Source: Streptomyces griseus (lineage in GTDB: Bacteria; Actinomycetota; Actinomycetes; Streptomycetales; Streptomycetaceae). Taken from it: a stretch of 64,000 nucleotides of DNA. A program made the translations under genes and the position numbers. Of this stretch, positions 16,397 through 25,239 are shown in pieces (position 1 is the first letter of the stretch; every line of letters starts with the position of its first letter). The notes under the pieces were generated by a model. It was given only the letters and a program-made list of their open reading frames with translations, was not told where the DNA came from and did not search any database. Location: positions 494,499 through 558,498 of the forward strand of contig NZ_MDKB01000002.1 of assembly GCF_001715295.1 (NCBI RefSeq), in the 5' to 3' direction.

Positions 16397-17290
16397 ATGA
16401 CGCCGATCACGGAGGTGGAGGGGCGGCGGCTGGCGCTCAGCAACCTCGACAAGGTGCTGTACCCGGCCACCGGAACCACCAAGGGCGAGGTCCTGCACTA
16501 CTACGCCGCCACGGCGGCGGACGTGATGCTCCCGCATCTGCGCGACCGGCCGTTGTCGTTCCTGCGGTATCCGGACGGCCCGGACGGCCTCCGCTTCTTC
16601 ACCAAGAATCCGCCGCCCGGTACACCCGACTGGGTGCGGACGGCCCCCGCGCCCCGCTCCGACGACCCCGGGGCCCGGCAGGTACTCGTCCAGGACCTGC
16701 CCTCGCTGATGTGGGCGGCCAACCTGGTCGTGGAGTTCCACACCCCCCAGTGGCGGCAGGAGACGCCCGCGGTCGCGGACCGGATGGTGTTCGACCTCGA
16801 CCCCGGGGCGCCCGCGACGGTCGTCGAGTGCTGCGAGGTCGCCCTCTGGCTGCGGGAGCGGCTGGCCGAGGACGGGCTGACGGCGTACGGGAAGACCTCC
16901 GGCTCCAAGGGGCTGCATCTGCTCGTCCCCCTGGTACCCACCCCCTCCGAGGAGGTGACGGCGTACGCGAGGAGCCTGGCCGTCGAGGCGCAGAAGGCGC
17001 TGCCCGAGCTGGTCGTGCACCGGATGACGCGTGCGCTGCGCCCGGGGAAGGTGTTCGTCGATTTCAGCCAGAACGCCGCGGCCAAGACGACGGCGGCCCC
17101 GTACACCCTGCGCGCCAAGGACGGCCCGGCCGTCTCCGCGCCCGTCACCTGGGACGAGGTCGGGGCCTGCCGGACCCCCGCCGAACTGGTCTTCCTGGCC
17201 GGGGACATGGCGCGCAGGCTGGCACGGCACGGTGATCTGCTCGGCCCGCTGAACGATCCCGAGCAGGCACGGCGGCTGCCCGGCGGATGA
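16397..17290 (+). CDS. LigD polymerase-domain protein (end-joining primase-polymerase)
   Basis: A 297-residue stand-alone copy of the LigD polymerase domain (archaeo-eukaryotic primase family), which fills gaps with ribonucleotides or deoxynucleotides during end joining. Key motifs are the metal-binding VFDLDPG (Asp residues near 132-134), KTSGSKGLHLLVPL, and RPGKVFVDFSQNAAAKTTAAPYTLR. Ligase and phosphoesterase domains are absent, so a ligase must be supplied from elsewhere. Divergent from ku, which strongly supports the pathway assignment. Confidence 0.93.
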   Translation: MTPITEVEGRRLALSNLDKVLYPATGTTKGEVLHYYAATAADVMLPHLRDRPLSFLRYPDGPDGLRFFTKNPPPGTPDWVRTAPAPRSDDPGARQVLVQDLPSLMWAANLVVEFHTPQWRQETPAVADRMVFDLDPGAPATVVECCEVALWLRERLAEDGLTAYGKTSGSKGLHLLVPLVPTPSEEVTAYARSLAVEAQKALPELVVHRMTRALRPGKVFVDFSQNAAAKTTAAPYTLRAKDGPAVSAPVTWDEVGACRTPAELVFLAGDMARRLARHGDLLGPLNDPEQARRLPGG

Positions 17291-17463
17291 GACCGGGCAG
17301 GAAGCGCACAGCCCCTCCACATCCACCCCTGCACAGGTCCGGGAAAGGCCACAAGTGGAGGGTGGATTTCGCCCGGCCGTGGTGCACACTCTGCGCAGGC
17401 GCTGCTTCGTGGACCCGGTGTCCACCGGGTCCGCGGCACAGGACGACACCGGGAGGGGATGGC

Positions 17464-19566
17464 GTGTTCGCGGGGATCGACGAGGTCGACTGGGCCTCGA
17501 TGGAGCATGCCTACGGGCCTGCCGACGACGTACCGGAACTGCTGCGGGGACTCGCCTCGGCCGACACGGCCGAGCGCGAGAAGGCACTCGACGGGATGTA
17601 CTGCGCGGTGCACCACCAGGGCGACGTGTACGCGTGCACGCTCGCCTGCATCCCCTTCCTCTTCGAGCTGGTCGTGGACGCCCGGGTACGGGACCGGGGC
17701 TGCCTCGTCGAACTGCTCACCAGCATCGGCGGCATCGATCTGGACGAGGACGACGAGGACGACCTCGACGAGGAGGAGAGGGAGGGCGCCGCGAACTACG
17801 CGATGGCGGCGGCCGCCGTCACCGCCGGCGCGGAGGTCTTCTTCGCGCTGGCGGCCGACGACGACCCGGGGGTGCGGCTCGCCGCCCCGCTGGCCCTGGC
17901 CACGTTGCACGGCCACCCGGTCAGGGTGCTCGCGCTGCTGCGTGAGCGGCTGTCCGTGGAGACCGACGGCGAGGTGCGGCTCGCGCTCGTCGAGGCCGCC
18001 GGCCGGGTGGCTCTGCGCCATCGTCCGCTGGCGGCCCGGGTGGCGGACTGGCTGAGCAGGCTGGCCGCCGAGGCGTACGCCCCGGGGCTGCGGCTCGCGG
18101 CCCTCGCCCAGCTGGCCCGGTGCGCCCCGGACGCGCTGCCCGGTGACGTGGTGCGAATCGTGTCGGGGCTGCTGCGGGAGCTCCGGTCCGGGCCAGGCCC
18201 GTCGTCGGAGCCCCAGCAGGCCGGCGCGCAGGTGGAGCGGGCCTCCTCGACGCTCGTGGGACAGTTGCGGGCGCTGTCGGCCGCGGAGTCCGCGGAGCGC
18301 CGGACGCCGTGGGCGGCCGATCTGCTGCGGACGCTGCACGTCGGCCTGGACGACCGCGTCGAGGACCGTACGGCCCTGCTGGCGGACCAGCTGCGCAGCC
18401 CCGACCCGTGGCAGCGCATCGACGCCGTGCGGATGAGCGGCGGGCTGATCCGGGCCTGGCGGGGCCCGTACGAGGGGCTGGTGCGGCTGGTCGGCGCACA
18501 GCTCGCGGACGCGGAACCGCGGCTGGCCGAGGCGGCCTCCCACGTGCTGGAGGAACTGTTCTGCCTGGCCGCGCCCGCCGCCGACGCCCTGGCGGCACGG
18601 GTGGCGGCCGATCCCCGGGCCTGGGTCCGGGAGTGGGCCGGCGGCCCGCCGGGGCTGGGTTCCGCGGTGAAGGCGCTCGCCCGGCTGGGTGACGCCCGCG
18701 TGCTGCCCGCGCTGGCAGCGGCCCTGGAGCGGCCGGAGATCCCGCACGACCTGGGCTTCGCCATCGGCCATCTCGGCGCCTCGGCCGCCCCGCTGGCCGG
18801 GGCGCTGCGGCGCAGGCTCGGCGAGGTCGGGCTGGACGAGAGTGCCTACGACCGGGCGAGTCCGCTGCTGGGCGGGCTGACGGCCCTGCGCGCGGGCGAG
18901 GCCGCGCCCGAGGTGCTGCGGGTGCTGCGGGGGGCGCCCGAGTACCGGGGCGAGTGGCTGCGCACGGCGGCCCTGCGCGCCCTGCGGGCGTTCGGGCCGG
19001 CGGCCCGCTGTGCCGTCCCCGAGCTGCGCACCCTGCTCGGCCGTCCCGGCACTGCGGCGGCCACGGAGGCCGCGGAGGCCCTCTGGGCGGTCTCCCGGGA
19101 CGCCGACGCGGTGCTACCGGTGCTGCTCGAGGGCCTGCGGACGGAACGGGTCCACGACTGCCGGGCGGCGGCGAGCGCGCTGGGCGGGCTCGGCGAGGCG
19201 GCGGCGGTGGCCGCTCCCGGGCTGCGTGCCCTGCTGGCGCACGAGGAACTGTGGCTGCGGGTCGACGCCGCGATCGCCCTGTGGGAGGTCACGGGACGGA
19301 CCTCCGAGACGGTGCCGGTCCTCCTTGCGGCATGGGAGAAGAATCGTCACGTCAGAGTCCGGGTCGCCGAATGTCTGGCGCGGATGGGGCCTGCTGGTGC
19401 AGGGTCGGACGCGGTCCGCGTCCTGCGGGCCGAGCTCCTGTCCGTACGCCGCCACAACGCCATGGACGGCGGCTACGGCAGTCACGACACCTACGAGGAC
19501 GAGAAACTGCTGGCGATCTGCCGGCGGGCACTTCCCGGAAGCACGGGGAAAGGAACCACATCATGA
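17464..19566 (+). CDS. HEAT-repeat protein
   Basis: A 700-residue soluble protein made mostly of alpha-helical HEAT/PBS-lyase-type repeats (recurrent units such as DDPGVRLAAPLALATL, AAEALWAVSRDADAVLPVLL, LRVDAAIALWEVTG). An acidic run (DLDEDDEDDLDEEE) sits near residue 100. Such solenoids usually act as binding scaffolds; no enzyme motif is seen. The GTG at 17464 follows GGGAGGGG. Its stop overlaps the start of the zinc-ribbon gene (ATGA), so the two are translated together. The 173-base gap before it holds no gene. Confidence 0.85.
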   Translation: MFAGIDEVDWASMEHAYGPADDVPELLRGLASADTAEREKALDGMYCAVHHQGDVYACTLACIPFLFELVVDARVRDRGCLVELLTSIGGIDLDEDDEDDLDEEEREGAANYAMAAAAVTAGAEVFFALAADDDPGVRLAAPLALATLHGHPVRVLALLRERLSVETDGEVRLALVEAAGRVALRHRPLAARVADWLSRLAAEAYAPGLRLAALAQLARCAPDALPGDVVRIVSGLLRELRSGPGPSSEPQQAGAQVERASSTLVGQLRALSAAESAERRTPWAADLLRTLHVGLDDRVEDRTALLADQLRSPDPWQRIDAVRMSGGLIRAWRGPYEGLVRLVGAQLADAEPRLAEAASHVLEELFCLAAPAADALAARVAADPRAWVREWAGGPPGLGSAVKALARLGDARVLPALAAALERPEIPHDLGFAIGHLGASAAPLAGALRRRLGEVGLDESAYDRASPLLGGLTALRAGEAAPEVLRVLRGAPEYRGEWLRTAALRALRAFGPAARCAVPELRTLLGRPGTAAATEAAEALWAVSRDADAVLPVLLEGLRTERVHDCRAAASALGGLGEAAAVAAPGLRALLAHEELWLRVDAAIALWEVTGRTSETVPVLLAAWEKNRHVRVRVAECLARMGPAGAGSDAVRVLRAELLSVRRHNAMDGGYGSHDTYEDEKLLAICRRALPGSTGKGTTS

Positions 19567-19880
19567 TCATCTTCGGTACGCGGGGCTACCTCCACCAGCT
19601 CGCGGTTCTCACCATGGTGTGCGGCTGGTGCGGCAATCCCGCCGCGCACACGCTGCGCAAGCGCGTCACCAAGTTCACTCTGTTCTTCGTACCGCTGTTC
19701 CCCTTCTCCACGAAGTACGCGACGCAGTGCACCTTCTGCGGCGGCGAGCGGCAGATACCCGAGGAGGAGGCCGACCGGCTGCTCGCCCAGGCCCACGCCG
19801 GCCAGGACGGCAATCCGTACGGGGCCGCGCCGCAGCAGCCCGGGTACGCGCCCGGTGGCCGAAACCCGTACCAGGGCTGA
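19563..19880 (+). CDS. small zinc-ribbon protein
   Basis: A 105-residue protein with two Cys pairs, CGWCG (residues 20-24) and CTFCGGE (about 57-63), separated by a hydrophobic stretch (KFTLFFVPLFPFSTKY): the zinc_ribbon_15-type arrangement. The tail is Gln/Pro/Gly-rich (AAPQQPGYAPGG). It starts inside the stop of the HEAT gene. The role is unknown; possibly membrane-proximal or ribosome-associated. Confidence 0.8.
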   Translation: MIIFGTRGYLHQLAVLTMVCGWCGNPAAHTLRKRVTKFTLFFVPLFPFSTKYATQCTFCGGERQIPEEEADRLLAQAHAGQDGNPYGAAPQQPGYAPGGRNPYQG

Positions 19881-19949
19881 GCCGCACCGGCGGGTGCCAC
19901 GAGGCCGGCATAAGGGAAATAGCACCCGCCTCTTGCTACGTTGCGGAGC

Positions 19950-21359
19950 ATGACCGCAACGACGGCGGAGGCGCGCCCGCCCGAGCTCCGCCTGCCCAAG
20001 CGGCGCGGGGTCGAGCTCTCGCTCCTGATCGGGGCCGTGCTCATCTCCGTCTACGGTTACGCGGCCGTCGGCCTCGCCCGGAACGACGCGGTACCTCCCG
20101 ACGTCTCCGGATACGGCGCCGGTCTCGGTCTGCTGGCCCTGCTCGCCCACCTCGCCGTCCGCTTCCGCGCCCCCTTCGCCGATCCGCTGCTGCTGCCCAT
20201 CGCGGTCCTGCTCAACGGCCTGGGCCTGGTCCTCATCTACCGGCTCGACCTGGAGACGCCGAGCGACCGGGCAGCCACCCCCCAGCTGGTCTGGTCCACG
20301 CTCGGGGTCGCGTTCTTCATCGCGGTCGTCGTGCTGCTGCGCGACCACCGGGTACTCCAGCGCTACGCCTACCTCTCGGTCGCCACCGCACTGGTACTGA
20401 TGACCGTACCGATCTTCTTCCCCGCCGTGAACGGGGCCAAGATCTGGATCCGGGTCGGCGGACTCTCCTTCCAGCCGGGCGAGTTCGCCAAGATCCTGCT
20501 CGCCGTCTTCTTCGCCGCCTACCTCGCCGCGAACCGCAACGCCCTCGCGTACACCGGCCGCAGGATCTGGAAGCTGCAGCTGCCCACCGGCCGGGTCCTG
20601 GGCCCCATCGTGACGATCTGGCTGCTCAGCGTCGGCGTCCTGATCCTCGAACGGGACCTCGGCACCTCGCTGCTCTTCTTCGGGCTCTTCGTGATCCTGC
20701 TGTACGTCGCCACCGGCCGGACCGGCTGGATCGCCGTCGGGCTGCTCCTCGCCGCCGCGGGGGCCTTCGTCGTCGGCTCGTTCGAACCCCATGTGCACAG
20801 CAGGGTCCAGGACTGGCTGGACCCGTACGCGAGCATCGACGCGGGGCAGGGCCCCGGTCAGCTCGCCCAGTCGCTCTTCGCGTTCGCCGCGGGCGGCATC
20901 TTCGGGACGGGCCTCGGCCTCGGCCACTCCATCCTCATCGGCTTCGCCGCCAAGTCCGACTTCATCCTGGCGACCGCGGGCGAGGAGCTCGGGCTGGCCG
21001 GGCTCACCGCCGTCTTCCTGCTGTACACGCTGCTGGTGGCCCGCGGTTACCGGGCGGGGCTCGCGCTGCGCGACCCCTTCGGCCGGCTGCTGTCGATCGG
21101 CCTCGCCTCGATCCTGGCGCTCCAGGTCTTCGTGATCGCGGGCGGCGTGATGGGCCTGATCCCGCTGACCGGCATGGCGATGCCGTTCCTGGCCCAGGGC
21201 GGTTCGTCCGTGGTCACCAACTGGATCATCGTGGCGCTGCTCATCCGGGTCAGCGACGTGGCGCGTACCCCTCGTCCGGATCAGCCGCCGGGTGTCATCG
21301 CCCCCGTCGTCGAGCAGGAACCACCGGACCTCGGACCGCACGGGAGGTCCGGACGGTGA
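19950..21359 (+). CDS. FtsW/RodA/SpoVE-family peptidoglycan glycosyltransferase
   Basis: SEDS-family lipid II polymerase with about ten membrane helices over 469 residues. Signature stretches are NGAKIWIRVGGLSFQPGEFAKI, LERDLGTSLLFFGLF, GLGHSILIGFAAKSDFILATAGEELGL and PLTGMAMPFLAQGGSSV. It overlaps the following penicillin-binding protein gene (GTGA), the normal SEDS/bPBP pairing. This pair sits next to a HEAT-repeat gene rather than in the pknB-type cell-division operon, so it is probably a paralogue for a special growth or sporulation step (inference). Confidence 0.92.
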   Translation: MTATTAEARPPELRLPKRRGVELSLLIGAVLISVYGYAAVGLARNDAVPPDVSGYGAGLGLLALLAHLAVRFRAPFADPLLLPIAVLLNGLGLVLIYRLDLETPSDRAATPQLVWSTLGVAFFIAVVVLLRDHRVLQRYAYLSVATALVLMTVPIFFPAVNGAKIWIRVGGLSFQPGEFAKILLAVFFAAYLAANRNALAYTGRRIWKLQLPTGRVLGPIVTIWLLSVGVLILERDLGTSLLFFGLFVILLYVATGRTGWIAVGLLLAAAGAFVVGSFEPHVHSRVQDWLDPYASIDAGQGPGQLAQSLFAFAAGGIFGTGLGLGHSILIGFAAKSDFILATAGEELGLAGLTAVFLLYTLLVARGYRAGLALRDPFGRLLSIGLASILALQVFVIAGGVMGLIPLTGMAMPFLAQGGSSVVTNWIIVALLIRVSDVARTPRPDQPPGVIAPVVEQEPPDLGPHGRSGR

Positions 21360-22813
21360 TCCGCTATATCCGGCACGCCGCCGCCTTCTGCCTGCTGCTG
21401 CTCGTCGCCCTGCTGGCCAACGCCGCCCGGGTCCAGGTCTTCGAGGCCGACGAGCTGAACGGCAACCCCGCCAACCGCCGCACCACGATCGACCGCTACG
21501 ACCAGCCGCGCGGCGACATCCTGGTCGGCGACGAGTCCGTCACCGGCTCGAAGGACACCGGCGAGCAGCTCGCGTTCGAGCGCACCTACCGGCACGGCCC
21601 GCTGTACGCGCCGGTCACCGGATACGCCTCCCAGACGTACGGCACCTCGCTGCTGGAGAACGCCGAGGACGACATCCTCTCCGGTACCGCCCCGATCCTG
21701 GCCCCCCTCCCCCTGTGGGGTGACGTCACCCACAGCCGGCAGCCCGGCGGCAACGTCGTCACCACCGTCGACGACGCGGTGCAGCGCGCGGCGTACGAGG
21801 GCCTGGGCGGCCGGCGCGGCGCCGTCGCGGCCCTCGATCCGGCCACCGGCAGGATTTTGGCGCTGGTCTCCTCCCCGTCCTACGACCCCGGGGTCCTGTC
21901 CGGTACGGGCTCCTCGGTCACCGACGCGTGGGCACGGCTCAACCGGTCCGCCGCCCGGCCCATGCTCAACCGGGCCATCCGGCAGACCTACCCGCCGGGT
22001 TCCACCTTCAAGATCGTGACGGCGGCGGCGGCGCTGGACGCGGGCGTCGTGAAGGACCCGGACGCGGAGACGGACACGCCGTCCCCCTATGTGCTCCCGG
22101 GGACCTCGACCACGCTCCCCGACGAGGCGCGGGGCTGCGAGCGGGCGTCGTTGGCGGAGGCCATCCGGGTGTCCTGCAACACGGTGATGGCCCACCTGGG
22201 GGTCCAGGTGGGGCTGGAGGGCATGCTGGACGCGGTGGGCAGGTTCGGCTACAACGACGACGGGCTGGACATCCCCTCCCGGGTCGCCCGCAGCAACTTC
22301 GACCGGGACATGAGCGACGACCAGCTGGCGCAGTCCTCGATCGGCCAGTTCGACACCACCGCGACCCCGCTCCAGATGGCGATGGTGGCCTCGGCGGTTG
22401 CCAACGGCGGTGAACTCCGGCGCCCGCACCTGGTGGACCGGGTGACCAACGCCGCCGGGGGCACGGTGCGGCGGGGGGACGGGGATTCCCACCGCCGGGC
22501 GATGGAGCCGGCGACGGCGGACCGGCTGCAGCGGATGATGGTCGACGTCGTGGAGAACGGAACGGGCACGAACGCGGCGATCGACGGGGTGAGGGTCGGC
22601 GGCAAGACGGGTACCGCCCAGCACGGCGTCGACAATTCCGGCAGCCCGTACGCCTGGTTCATCTCGTGGGCGCAGGACCCGGACTCCGGCCGCCCCGCGG
22701 TGGCCGTGGCCGTGGTCGTGGAGGACGCCTCGGCACACCGGGCCGACATCAGCGGCGGCGGCAGCGCCGCCCCGATCGCACGAGCCGTGATGGAGGCCGC
22801 GCTGGATGGCTGA
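21356..22813 (+). CDS. class B penicillin-binding protein (transpeptidase)
   Basis: DD-transpeptidase that cross-links peptidoglycan made by its SEDS partner. A single N-terminal membrane anchor (HAAAFCLLLLVALLANAARV) is followed by the PBP dimerisation region. The transpeptidase domain has SxxK as STFK (Ser about 216), SxN as SCN (about 273) and KTGT (about 416). Length, 485 residues, matches the PbpA type. The GTG at 21356 overlaps the ftsW-type stop, and its stop overlaps the amidase start by 8 bases. Confidence 0.93.
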   Translation: MIRYIRHAAAFCLLLLVALLANAARVQVFEADELNGNPANRRTTIDRYDQPRGDILVGDESVTGSKDTGEQLAFERTYRHGPLYAPVTGYASQTYGTSLLENAEDDILSGTAPILAPLPLWGDVTHSRQPGGNVVTTVDDAVQRAAYEGLGGRRGAVAALDPATGRILALVSSPSYDPGVLSGTGSSVTDAWARLNRSAARPMLNRAIRQTYPPGSTFKIVTAAAALDAGVVKDPDAETDTPSPYVLPGTSTTLPDEARGCERASLAEAIRVSCNTVMAHLGVQVGLEGMLDAVGRFGYNDDGLDIPSRVARSNFDRDMSDDQLAQSSIGQFDTTATPLQMAMVASAVANGGELRRPHLVDRVTNAAGGTVRRGDGDSHRRAMEPATADRLQRMMVDVVENGTGTNAAIDGVRVGGKTGTAQHGVDNSGSPYAWFISWAQDPDSGRPAVAVAVVVEDASAHRADISGGGSAAPIARAVMEAALDG

Positions 22814-23897
22814 GAACGACCCGGCGGTGCCGGCCGCCGAGACGGCCCTGGCCCGGATCGACCGGCTGGACCCGGAGCTGTCCGCCTTCACCGAGGTCTG
22901 GCACGAGGAGGCGCGGGCCCGGGCCCGCACCGCCACCGGTCTCCCCCTGGCCGGGCTGCCGTTCGCGGTGAAGGGCCCGGCGGGCCTCCGTTCCTACGCG
23001 GCCCGCCGGCTGATCGCGGCCGGCGGGGTCCCGGTCGGCGCGACGTCCGTGCCCGGCCCGGGGACGGACTGGCAGACCTGGGGCGAGGGCGCGCACGGCA
23101 GGACGGTCAACCCGTGGCGCGCCGACCGCACTCCGGGCGGTTCGTCGGCGGGATCGGCCGTCGCGGTCGCGGCGGGCATGGTGGAACTGGCGACGGGCAG
23201 CGACGGAGCCGGGTCGGTGCGCATCCCGGCCGCGTGGTGCGGGGTGTTCGGCCTGAGGACGACGACGGGCCTTCTGCCCTCCCCCGACCGCACGGGCCTG
23301 GCCTCCCCCGGCGTCCTGGCGAGCTCGGCGGCGCGCGCGGAGACGTATCTGCTTCATGTGCTGGACACGTACGCGCCCCGGCCCCCCGGGCTCCCCGTCC
23401 CGGCCGTCTTCAGCCCGGACCTGGGCTTCGCCTCCGTCGACCCCGAGGTCGCGGCAGTGGTGCGGAGCGCGGTGGACCGGCTGGTGGCGGCGGGGGTGGT
23501 GCGCCTGGCCCCCCGGCCGCTCGGCCTGTCCGACCCGGTGGAGGTGTGGACGGCGGTGCGCCGGCGCGCGGTGACGGCCGCCACCCGGGCGCTCCGGGCC
23601 GCGAACGACCGCGTCCTGGACGCCTTCTTCGCCCGCACGCCCCTGCTGCTCAGCCCGGTCACGCCGAACCGGCCGCACGGCCACGAGGGCCCCGGTGAGG
23701 TCTTCTCGACGGCCCTGACGTGGGCGTTCAACCTGAGTGGGCATCCGGCGGCGAGCGTGCCCGCCGGTTTCACGCCGGACGGCTGCCCGGTCGGCCTCCA
23801 GCTGGTGACCGACCGGGGGTCGGACGCGGAACTGCTGGGCGTTGCGCGGGCGGTGGAACGGGTCCTGCCGCCGTCGCGTCCGCCCCGGTTCAGCTGA
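22806..23897 (+). CDS. amidase-signature family protein, short form
   Basis: Ser-cisSer-Lys amidohydrolase. All three catalytic elements are present: Lys in PFAVKGP, cis-Ser in GGSSAGSAVAVAAG and the nucleophile in GSDGAGSVRIPAAWCGVFG. At 363 residues it is roughly 100 shorter than usual, with the segment between the Lys and cis-Ser compressed and much of the C-terminal half missing. Co-translation with the penicillin-binding protein (8-base overlap) hints at a cell-wall role, but the substrate is unknown. Its stop overlaps the convergent gene by 8 bases. Confidence 0.85.
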   Translation: MAENDPAVPAAETALARIDRLDPELSAFTEVWHEEARARARTATGLPLAGLPFAVKGPAGLRSYAARRLIAAGGVPVGATSVPGPGTDWQTWGEGAHGRTVNPWRADRTPGGSSAGSAVAVAAGMVELATGSDGAGSVRIPAAWCGVFGLRTTTGLLPSPDRTGLASPGVLASSAARAETYLLHVLDTYAPRPPGLPVPAVFSPDLGFASVDPEVAAVVRSAVDRLVAAGVVRLAPRPLGLSDPVEVWTAVRRRAVTAATRALRAANDRVLDAFFARTPLLLSPVTPNRPHGHEGPGEVFSTALTWAFNLSGHPAASVPAGFTPDGCPVGLQLVTDRGSDAELLGVARAVERVLPPSRPPRFS

Positions 23898-24711
23898 TCG
23901 GCCTGCGGACCTCGGAGCGGACCCGCGCGGCTTCCTCGGCGGCCTTCGCCAGGTCGAACGACTGCGCGTCCGTGTTCATGTCCTCCGGCCGGAGCACGGC
24001 GACCGCGGCGGCGGTGTTCCCGTCGCCCCACGCGCACATCGGCATGTTGGTGGTCAGGCCGATCTCCTTGGACTGCACGACCTGGCACTCCAGCGTGATC
24101 CCGTACCCCTCGGGCGTGTACTCCCTGGGGGGCACGACGACCCTCGCGCCGTCCCCCTGGGCCGCGCCCTCCAGAATCTTGCCCCGCGTGAACACCGGGT
24201 CGGCGAGCCGTCCGTACATGCCGGAGAGCACCAGCATGCCGTTCTCCTCGGAGCCGTACTGGGCGACCGCGGCCCTGCCGTCCCGGACGCTCGGGTCGGG
24301 GGTGTTCTCGATCTTCTTGCCCTCGGTGTCGGACATGTCCTTGTTGAGGGTGAACTCCCCGTCCAGCACCGCCGGTTCCACGACGAGTTCGTGCGTGGCC
24401 CGGGGAAACACCGCGTCGGCGCCCCTGTCGACCAGCTCGTACACACCGAAGCCGAGGGCGGCGACGAGGACGAGGGACCCGGCCACGATCCCGGCGACGA
24501 GCCCGGCCCGCTTCCGGCGAGGCGGCTGCGGCGGCCACCCCGGCGCACCCGGTTGCCCGTGGTACGGCCCGGGCACGCCCTGGGGCGGCTGCGGCGGGTA
24601 GGCGTAGGCCGGCTGCTGGTACGGGTTCTGCGCGGGCTGCTGCCCGTAGGGGTTCTGCGGGAACGGGGGCGGCCCGTACGGGTGGTGCGGCGGCTGCGGC
24701 GGCATCGTCAT
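23890..24711 (-). CDS. membrane-anchored protein with proline-rich N-terminus
   Basis: A 273-residue protein of unknown function. Residues 1-65 are Pro/Tyr/Gln-rich and cytoplasmic. A basic stop (RRKR) precedes one transmembrane helix (about 69-91, GLVAGIVAGSLVLVAALGFGV). The remaining 180 residues are extracellular and have a Cys pair (ECQVV and PMCAWGDG) that may form a disulphide. Layout is common among Streptomyces surface proteins. It converges on the amidase gene with overlapping stops. Confidence 0.75.
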   Translation of the reverse strand: MTMPPQPPHHPYGPPPFPQNPYGQQPAQNPYQQPAYAYPPQPPQGVPGPYHGQPGAPGWPPQPPRRKRAGLVAGIVAGSLVLVAALGFGVYELVDRGADAVFPRATHELVVEPAVLDGEFTLNKDMSDTEGKKIENTPDPSVRDGRAAVAQYGSEENGMLVLSGMYGRLADPVFTRGKILEGAAQGDGARVVVPPREYTPEGYGITLECQVVQSKEIGLTTNMPMCAWGDGNTAAAVAVLRPEDMNTDAQSFDLAKAAEEAARVRSEVRRPIS

Positions 24712-24893
24712 GCGCTCACGCTACGTCACCCCTGCGAACGGGAGTCCGTCGCACAGCCGGTCGACGGTCGTCGGTGGGCACCGGCTGTGCGTACCCCGGC
24801 GGTCCGGCCTGAGTACGCCTACTCATGGTCGGCGTGCCGCCTCCCGGGCAGGCTGTACCCGACCGGTCCGGCCGCACACCGAAGGAGCCAACC

Positions 24894-25232
24894 ATGCCCA
24901 GCAGCACCGCAGTTCTCCCCCCGATACCTACCGGCGGAACCCGCCGTGCGAGGCGGGCGGCGGCAGGCCTCGCCGTGGCGGCCGTGACCGTCGCCCTGCT
25001 GGCGACCGGCTGTTCCATGGCCGACGCGACATGCAGCGACGGGGAGTACCCGGTCCTGTGGGTCGGCGGCACGGGCAGCGCCTGCGTACCCGACGACGAG
25101 GAGCCGCCCAAGGGGTACACCCGGTACCCCGAGGGCAAGGTCCCCCAGCACGTCGGCGACAGGTGGGACACGTACTGGGAGAGGCGGACCGTCGACGAGC
25201 ACGGCAGGATCGTGAAGGCGCCCGAGGAGTGA
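24894..25232 (+). CDS. small lipoprotein (SCO0607-like)
   Basis: A 112-residue lipoprotein. The basic start (RRARRAAAG) and hydrophobic core end in the lipobox LLATGC, with Cys about residue 42. The mature part has a short Cys-bearing domain (CSDGEYPVLWVGGTGSAC) and the conserved-looking EEPPKGYTRYPEGKVP segment, which I recognise from the SCO0607 lipoprotein family. The ATG at 24894 follows GAAGGAG. The function is unknown. It converges on the ferritin-like gene 7 bases away. Confidence 0.8.
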   Translation: MPSSTAVLPPIPTGGTRRARRAAAGLAVAAVTVALLATGCSMADATCSDGEYPVLWVGGTGSACVPDDEEPPKGYTRYPEGKVPQHVGDRWDTYWERRTVDEHGRIVKAPEE

Positions 25233-25239
25233 GGGCCGC

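Noticed and set aside
19010..21355. Upstream extension of the penicillin-binding protein frame by about 780 codons
   Set aside because: It overlaps the HEAT, zinc-ribbon and ftsW-type genes in another frame. The GTG at 21356 gives a normal PBP with its membrane anchor.
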